Origin: Aquatica leii
Lineage: Eukaryota > Arthropoda > Insecta > Coleoptera > Lampyridae
NCBI GenBank assembly: GCA_035610365.1
Contig: CM069432.1
Location: forward strand, 165,972,035-166,036,034
DNA: 64,000 nt
Reading direction: 5' to 3'
A program made the position numbers and the translations under genes. Position 1 is the first letter of the stretch; the number at the start of each line of letters is the position of its first letter. Under the pieces are notes generated by a model, which made no database searches, was not told the origin of the DNA, and saw only the letters and a program-made list of their open reading frames with translations. Below are positions 56,469-64,000 of the stretch, in pieces.

Positions 56469-56641
56469 TGTGACATATTGCAACTACAATTATATATAAA
56501 AAAGATTTAACAACGTCGCAGCGGGCATATATTGTTGTAACTTGAAATCCATTGCAAAGTGTGTTTGTAACCATGTGCTACAATAATTTACATTGAGACT
56601 TCCTTGTTGTTTTATTAATAAAAGTACATCAAGATGTTACA
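56469..56641 (+). repeat. 3' LTR (173 bp) of the mag-like gypsy fragment
   Basis: The LTR starts TGTGACATATTGCAACTACA right after the polypurine-type AAAAAAAGGAGA and ends AAGATGTTACA. The short length suits mag-type elements. The matching 5' LTR is not in the window. Confidence 0.7.
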
Positions 56642-58759
56642 GTATCCTTCCGTTATCGGAATCCAGAATATTCTATTCTTTTCGATTATCGTTCAGCAGT
56701 TTCCAAATATTTTGGAAACGCTTCAATATAATAATTTATACTTTGTTTTTAGATTTTTTGTTTCGTTTTTCTTCATTGATCTACTAATAGATTTTTGTTT
56801 TGCTTTATTTTTTTTTTTAATTTTAATTTTTCTTAGTAATTCTAGTTCTTCTTTAGTTAACAAATACATTTTTTAGTACTACATTTTTTAAGAACTTGGT
56901 TACTTACGTTTTACGTTGACTAAGTTGATATTCTCAACTAAAGAATCTGTTATATTTTTGAGACTTGAAGCTATATTTTTAAAATTCACTAAAAACGTAA
57001 CGTCGTAACAAGATGCATCTAACGTGAAGAATATCAAAAGTGTCTTCGAAACAGCAACAGATAAACTCTAAACAGCAAGTTGCTTATACAATCTTAAAAT
57101 TTAACGGATTTTTTGGTTCCTTTTCAGTAGTTTTCGTTAGAAAAAAATGTATCTGGCAGAAGTCGGAATAGCAAAAAGGTTACAAAAGTTCTCTCTTAGG
57201 CATAAATATGGCATATTAACACAACATTCTGATGTCATTTTTGAAGTAAAAAAATTACCAAAAGTATTATTTAAACTTGAGTGCATATTTTGATTAAGTG
57301 TTCTTATGTTCCTCCTAAGTAAACAACTTTATATAAAAAAACAATTAACGTAAAAAGTTAAATGATGTTGGATAGTGCAACTTTACTTACAAGTTAGAAA
57401 ACGGGTATTACCCAATCAACAAGATAATGTGGTTTAAACGTTTAAAAAACGTTGTAAATAATTGGCATTCAAATATTACAAATGTGTTTTAAATATATTT
57501 TCTAAAACATTTTTGGTAGCTTTGCTGGTGCAACGTAATTTTGGCTATTCTGAATTGTTTTAAGGGATACTTACACGTGGTGCAGTATATCATGATCTTA
57601 AAACCATAATGTATTGAATAAAATTTTTGCAAAGTTGATAGTTCGTGCGCCATGTATGAACAGCAAATTAGACAGGATTAACCAAACAGTGAGGTTACTA
57701 CGACAGTATATACAAAACGTTTCTGCAGAGTTAAAATCTTAATAGCTGATTTCTTATAAAGCTGTTATATATCAGTTGAAGTTAACTATAACAAAGTCTA
57801 AAAATAACTTATAGCAAAGATTTGTTGAGAAACTCTTGACTAAATTTCTTCCTAAAAAAACTCCATAACTTTTTCTCACGACGGTTTAACAGCCCGTTTT
57901 TTGTTTTGTTATGGAATAGTATTTACTTTATGATTTCATTTATTTTATTTTACGTAACGTATTTCATTTTTACTGTTTTTCTAATGTTTATCCTATTTAG
58001 TCTATTATTTTGTTATCGTAACCTTCTTATTCAGCAAAACCCATTGAGACTTAAATAGGTGCACACGCACTATATTAATCACTGGCTAGAATAAACGTAC
58101 TTTTTTTCAAATACAATCATTTTTATACTACCAGCTAGTGCTGGACTGTATAGAGAATGATCTACCTTTTAAGGAAAAGATTTGACCAGGTTTTAAGTTT
58201 AAAAAGCATAACGTCACCCTGCGTTGTAACAAAACGGTGAACCATTTTACGTTGTTTGTTCTGAATTCCTATTGTCATAATCTTGGGCTTTGGCAGTTTA
58301 TTTTGCTTTTACTCTTGCGATGATGTTTATTGCCACTTTATAGTAGTTTGCAGCAGGCGGTGCACTCGGTTTTCTTACACATTTTAACTTGACACTATAA
58401 AGTATAGAAACTAATGTGGTGAATGCAAATAGAGTTGGATCAGTGTTGCTACCCGCTAGAAACTAAAAAGTATTTTGACTAATTTAAAAAAGCACGTCAA
58501 GAAAAAGTACTAACCATACTATCAACGCTGATTCTTAAGTTTCTTAAAATTTACAGTTTTCCAATAACAAATCTCACTTATTTAACATCTGAAATAATAT
58601 ACATGATGCGATTAGGAGAGAGAAATGAGATGTTCACCAGTAAATCTAGAAAAACTCAGTTTTTGTGATTTAGACCGAGAGATAAATATAGAAAAATACT
58701 GTACAAAAGTACTAAATTAAGCGATTAAGATAAAACGGTATAACTGATGCTAAAGTAAG
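56642..58759. other. Gene-free stretch with a MITE-like block
   Basis: Near 57412-57560 a block (ACCCAATCAACAAG..., GTTTAAACGTTTAAAAAACG, TGCAACGTAATTTTGGC) resembles blocks at 18236 and 19436-19600, so it is a dispersed AT-rich repeat. No gene is supported in the rest. Confidence 0.4.
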
Positions 58760-58980
58760 TTAAAGTTTATGTCTAAGTAGATTTAGATTTAGTAATGCAG
58801 ATAGTACCAACATTATATTTCTGGTGATTTTAGGTTTGTGTAATGTAATTTTACAAAAAGAAGCACAAAAAATAATGTAAGATACTCTCGTCGAAAATTT
58901 CATAGCATAACTCACTCACATGCAACGCCCTTCGTTATGCTATGCTTTACTTTCGCTGTTTGTTACGTAGATTACTATTT
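58760..58980 (+). repeat. Repeat family R1, copy 4 (5'-truncated, empty site)
   Basis: It matches the right half of R1 from AGATTTAGTAATG through TAGTACCAACATTATATTTC to TTACGTAGATTACTATTT. The MITE of copy 1 is absent at TAGTACC, and part of the GC-rich hairpin core is lost. Confidence 0.75.
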
Positions 58981-60821
58981 TGTTGCCTGTAGTTAAATTA
59001 CATTCGTTTTTAAAAAAATAAAAAAAAAGAATCAATAATACCCAAAATATACTGTTGATACTACATTATCAATTATCGGTTATCATAAATGCAGTGAAAA
59101 ACAACTTTTTCTGATAAAATTTAGTATAGTGCAAGCAAAAATAGAAATAAGGATCTTTGATATTTATACAAAATGATATATCATTTTTTACTTTTGATGT
59201 TTGCATCTTCAGCACTCTAATTTTTGTAGTTTTTGCACATCACTTATTTTTAATAATAATTCACATTTATCAAAATCGTATTTTATAGAAACATTTTCGT
59301 TCAGTTCTAGAAGTAGAAAATGTTATTAAAACTCGTGCGAAAAGTTTTGACGGATATTGCTTACTTTATGCATACATATTTTAGAAAACATGAAAAATGC
59401 TTCTGTTATAGGTACTTGATTTGGGTTGAATGTACATATGTGGGTTTAAATTTATCCTGTCAACATTTTAAATATTACATTTAAATCAGCATTATCAATG
59501 AAGTTCTAACCATTAAATTAAAGTTTTAATTATTTTTTTTTGGATGGCTATGACTACACTGTTAATTATACCATCCAATGGCCATTTAGTAGCATCGTTG
59601 CTTGTTTAGTAAGTGTCAAACTTTTATCAAGATGTAGCATTTCTTAACTGCTGTCGTTGCTTAATGTGTGACTAAATATTTAATTTTCTAGTTTTATAAT
59701 AACTATACTATTTATTTACTTTAACTCAACATGTTTTGTTTATCGTTACAGTATTCTGCGCATAATATCTCAGGTAAAATTCGTTCATAATTGCATATAC
59801 CTACATAATACTCGCTACTTTAATTATCTAACTTTTTTTTATAAATGCAAGTATAGTACACGAAAAACTGGTTTTAAAAAACTTCGACACTTCATATCTT
59901 TTTACACATGTAAATTTAAATGTTAATGTTTGGCGTGGTTATAGGTTTTTAAACGTTTATTTTTCCCTTTTCGTGTTGTTTTACACATACTATTTAAAAG
60001 TGTCTTAAATGCATCTTGGCGGGTTTTCTACGGACAAAAAAATTAATTATACTAATTGCATATTTTTCAGAAAAGTTTGGATGCTAAAATAGTATCTGTG
60101 ATAACAATCTTGTAATTCTCAGATAATTCCGTTTTAGTACTAATTTATAAGTACAGATAGAATATGTGGTTTGCACTTGAACATACAGAAAGTCAAAATG
60201 GAATTCAAAAATACATTTTATAGTAATTTTGTAGCTTCGCCTAAAACAGAGATAAATAGCCACTTTTTTATTATTTGAATCTTAAAATGTAAATATTACT
60301 TTTTCTAGAACATGTTACATTATAAATAGATACCGCGTTTTTTTACGATATTCAATAGATGTGGTCTTATCTTACGGATGAGAACAATTTTAAAAAGTAG
60401 AACTTTAGGTACTTACGTGCACCATATTCTGATGTAGTTGAATATTTAGTATATAGTCAAAAAGGCACATCAAAGTAATACACTTTACAATACTTTGTAA
60501 TTTATTATCGTACGTGATAAAAATTTAAAAATTTGTTATCTCTTTAATTAACAACGAATTTATATAAGCACAAAGTAACATAAAATATACTCTAAAAAAA
60601 ATGTGTATTTTTAATTTTTACATAGATACATGCCTGTATAAAAGTAAAAATTGCATGACTATAACTGTAATACTTTATCTATATTATTTGCAGTAATAGT
60701 TAATCACAAATTTAAAATAAAAAAAAATTGCTTGTGTAATTCGTTTTTACAATTTTGTAGGTAACAAATATGTATTTTTGTATATAGTAAATAACTTTTC
60801 CGGAAATCGTTTTGAAAACAA
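58981..60821. other. Gene-free stretch
   Basis: AT-rich sequence without a supported gene. A short TTGGATGG...CCATCCAA inverted pair lies near 59541-59580. Confidence 0.5.
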
Positions 60822-61272
60822 CATTTTTGTGCTGCCAACATCGCAAACGCCAATATTCGTTTGTTAGTGTAGTTAGGTAATGGGCGAAAAAAGCTCTAGT
60901 GTGGCAAAATGAAAGTTAGAAATCCACATAAGTGTTCAAAGTCAATTATTATATTAGAACGAATATGCGATAGCTGGAAAAGTCATTTGAAAACTCTTGA
61001 AATTTAGTTAGAATTGAAAAACACGATATTAAAGTTAATGTCAAATTTGACAGATTTAGTAATAAATGTAGTACCAACATATGTATGTCTGGTATTATTT
61101 TTTCAAAAAATATAATTTTACAAAAGGCAACACAAAAAAGAATGTACGTTACTCTCGTCGAAAATTTCATAGCATAACTCACATGCAACGCTTGACCGTG
61201 CGGCCTCGCGTCGCATTAACGTTCGTTATGCTATGATGTACTTTTCGACGCTTGTTACGTAAATTACTATTT
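60822..61272 (+). repeat. Repeat family R1, copy 3 (full length, empty site)
   Basis: This 450-bp copy runs from GCTGCCAACATCGCAAACGC to TTACGTAAATTACTATTT and reads through TAGTACCAACA without insertion. It is the best reference for the family. The palindromic core around 61169-61233 is intact. Confidence 0.8.
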
Positions 61273-61479
61273 CCTGCTTATTAACCCACAGGTAATTTGA
61301 ATTTTACGGACTACTACTGTAAAGACTTTACAAAACGCAAAATAAAAAAGATACTTGAAAAAAGAACAATTCATACAAAACTATTAATTAAAAATATTAA
61401 TATGAATTGTGTAACTCGTTATGTTTGGAATATTAATTCCCGATAGTGATTTATCACCAAGCTTCAAATTTTGAGTAAA

Positions 61480-62212
61480 AGTCCAAGTTGACGTCTCATT
61501 ACCGGCGTGATCGTAGCAGATTGCGAATAGTCGCTAAACTGCGGCGCATCCAATGCCCCGTCTATTCCAGAGGTGTATACGTTGCAATTTTAGAAGGGGA
61601 CTTTTCAAATGAATGTAGCCCTACTGGTTGAACAGTACATTTCCCTTGCTTGTAGTTTACAAATAGGCGCCGGTGTGGAGTACGAATCGGGCGTAATGCC
61701 ACATAACGCTTGTACAAAACAACATTTCCTTCATCAACAATTACAAAGCGACGAGGTTTCTTTGTTTTAGAATCAGAACGATGCACTATTAGAATGTTAT
61801 CTTGATCTTCAATGTCATCCAGTAACATTTTTGATAATTTGTCGCATCGATAAGCTCCCGAAACACCAAATATAAACACGGCCTGTAAATTTTTTTCGCT
61901 TTAAGTATGCAATAAGCTTATAAAACTTGCTAATGTCCAAATTCTGCTTCAATAAAAACATTGATTTTAACATAGAATAATTGCTCCAAAGACTTGAGGG
62001 TTTTTGCAAACTTGCTTTTTTCGCAAAATACACAAAAAATACTTCTTCGGTAAGTGAAGTAACTTTTTTTCTCGACGCCAATCTTTAAAAATTTGGAATG
62101 CTTTTTTATACCGCTTTTTTGATTTACTCGGTAATAGATCGTCAGTAACAGCAGCCGCAGCTTCACTCACATCAACGGGAATGCCCTCGAAATGATTTTC
62201 GTCTTCTTTCAT
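61480..62212 (-). pseudogene. Crypton-like tyrosine recombinase relic
   Basis: From the right, the minus strand reads MMKEDENHFEGIPVDVSEAA, LLPSKSKKRYKKAFQIFKDW, then after a shift VTSLTEEVFFVYFAKK, KPSSLWSNYSMLKSMFLLKQ and NLDISKFYKLIAYLKRK (the core-binding domain). A deletion and shift follow, then FGVSGAYRCDKLSKMLLDDI (first Arg box), SDSKTKKPRRFVIV and NYKQGKCTVQPVG. In a third frame comes TGHWMRRSLATI, the HxxR box. The catalytic Tyr could not be found. This arrangement is that of Crypton-derived recombinases common in animal genomes. Confidence 0.7.
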
Positions 62213-62242
62213 CATTATTTTATGAATTAACACTGTATTCAC

Positions 62243-63560
62243 TACACACGCACAAAACTTATGAAATTTTTTCGATGTTGTTTACTTTGTAACTATAGTT
62301 GCCAACAATATTGACAAACTTGTTTTTTTTGGAATTTGTAAAAACAATTTCTAAAATTTGTAAATTTTGTCTCTTTTTACGATTTCCGGACAAATTGAAT
62401 ACAAAACCCATATTTTTTGCCAATTTATACGTTTATAATAGTAATTTCAATAATTACAAACGCATAAAAATACGTATACTGAGTGGTGACTTGAAAAACC
62501 CAGCATAAGGATTTCAATGTTAAATCTTTAATGTATTATTTGCATCCCTAATTATTTTAGAAAAGAAGAATAAAGCAATATTTTGTAGAGAAATAAATGC
62601 ATCTATCTATACTATTGTTTATAGTTTCATTTTTCCTAGAACCGAAAATGTGGAAAAAATAAAAATTATATTTTTAAAAAGTTTGGCGTGCCATAAAATT
62701 ATAAAAACAAACATGAGTATTTATTTACATATATTGTCGTTTCTGTTCTCCGTTTATAATAATTGTAAATGTCATAATTACGATCAGAACTTACACAAGA
62801 CGAGGAAATTTACACCTTCAATGTTTGGTCGTGGTAGCTAAAAGTTCCAATATAAGTTTAAGGCTCCACAGTATAGCCGAGAAAATTTTGCATTGCGCCT
62901 ACAGTCAGCAACAAACAACACATATTTCAGGTAGTTAAGTTATTATTGTAGAAGCGGTAAAAGTTTTTGAAGTGTCAACTAATCGGTTTACCATCCAAAC
63001 ACAAAAGGCGCATTACAAACGCAAAATGCTTACTTAATATTTAAACTACCTTTTTCCATTTTACACAAAATCATTGGATTTATAAAGCAATGGTAAACTG
63101 TGAGAAAACGCTATTAGATTTACATGTCAATGAATAATAAAATAAAGTAATTTAATTTTTTTAACTAGATGCCAATTATATGTTTTGAAAAAGCCATTTG
63201 TTCACCGATAATAATACGAGATAATGTTAAAAATGTTATTAGGTGTGCGCTAAGCAGTTGAATGTGACATCGGTAGTCCTAAAACAATATGTCAACTAAA
63301 AAGAGATTAAAATTACTACCTGCAAAAACAAATTGCTTGTTGTATTAGGTAATTGTTGCAATATTTGTTATTAAGTAAGGTAAAATGCAATGGTATAAAG
63401 GCTATTATCGGTTGTAGCAATTTTACTTGTTTAACTTTACAGGTATACCGACTTGACTTTTTTAAATAAAATACAAATGCTCTTCGTTTCTATTGAATTT
63501 ATGTTTTGCACATTGCGCTGTTATAGACTTATTATAACTGTATCAAGTGGTTAGTGTATA
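62243..63560. other. Gene-free stretch
   Basis: AT-rich sequence. Open frames 62299-62508 and 62650-62841 have no recognisable features. Confidence 0.4.
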
Positions 63561-63562
63561 AC

Positions 63563-64000
63563 ATGGCAAAAGCTAAATTACGCCTATCGCGAAAAAGGAA
63601 AAGTACTATTTTAAAGGCAAAAAATGCCTCGCTTCAGTAAGTAGAATAAAAAATTCGCATATCAAGCCACGGCACAATTTCTTCGATTTTTATTGATTTT
63701 ATTTTATTTCAGGAGATGGAAAAATATTTTTTCAAATGTATCAACAAACGAAGCTTTATTTAATGAATCAGAAAAAAGTAACAAATATGAAGATATACTT
63801 TCAAAAAAGTTAATGTAATCAATTTGTAGCACAAACTTTACTCTCAGATTCAACTCCAACGATTGATGTAGGGAATGCAGTATATGTTCAGGAACAAGGC
63901 TGTGTACAGTTAGAAAAAGAAATTGATGATGATGAAAACGACAATGATAGTTGTAGTCCGCTTCATTACGATGTAGAAATCGAAAACAGAAAAAATAATG
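63563..64000 (+). CDS. Unknown protein, 5' end, runs off right edge (possibly transposon gene)
   Basis: The start is MAKAKLRLSRKRKSTILKAK with NASLQ up to a CA/GTAAGT donor (63636). After an 82-base intron ending TTTCAG, exon 2 at 63716 continues in phase: RWKNIFSNVSTNEALFNESE, KYEDILSKK. A stop and frameshift occur near 63815. The next frame then reads NQFVAQTLLSDSTPTIDVGN and an acidic IDDDENDNDSCSPLHYDVEI. The splice sites and the basic-then-acidic layout are gene-like, but I do not recognise the family. The shift suggests a pseudogene or a second short intron. Confidence 0.4.

Overview
The window looks like insect nuclear DNA. It is strongly AT-rich, has spliced genes with long introns, contains a ZAD-type C2H2 zinc-finger gene (a family typical of arthropods), and is crowded with insect-style transposable elements. 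The order cannot be settled from the sequence alone. Everything below was read by eye and manual translation; no search was run.

Only two ordinary host genes are convincing. The first is the 5' part of an LRPPRC/bicoid-stability-factor gene on the minus strand, with three exons between 9768 and the left edge. Its second intron is 7.8 kb and full of transposon debris: hAT-like and Tigger-like pseudogenes, a nested MITE, an inverted-repeat element with long ends and a tRNA-like SINE head. The second is a three-exon ZAD zinc-finger gene on the plus strand (21636-24232) with seven C2H2 fingers and two large foldback hairpins in its last intron. A third possible gene begins at 63563 and runs off the right edge.

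The rest is mobile DNA. From 9.9 to 21 kb lie an inverted-repeat element beside the LRPPRC 5' end, a decayed Harbinger element, a 3.2-kb DDE transposon with readable ends and subterminal repeats, small MITEs and a Myb/SANT-like pseudogene. From 24.6 to 36.5 kb come hairpin MITEs, a Penelope-like element with a GIY-YIG remnant, a 4.15-kb Tc1/mariner-like element flanked by TA, a deleted gypsy element and a LINE.

From 37.6 to 54.4 kb one decayed Ty3/gypsy element (B, minus strand) has been split by five insertions: part of another gypsy element (A), a 285-bp mariner-derived piece with 11-bp flanking repeats, a well-preserved Harbinger transposon with perfect 36-bp ends and TTA target duplications, a pogo-type fragment, and a gypsy element (C) with two LTRs and GTAT target duplications.

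The most interesting single feature is in gypsy C. After the integrase, where an env gene would sit, there is an overlapping reading frame that resembles the TARG1/OARD1 macrodomain, an ADP-ribosyl hydrolase. It keeps the KKKF and GCGLD motifs but is broken by one stop and one frameshift. To the right of the nest lie an LTR relic, the 3' end of a mag-like gypsy element, two more copies of a four-copy repeat family and a Crypton-like tyrosine recombinase pseudogene.
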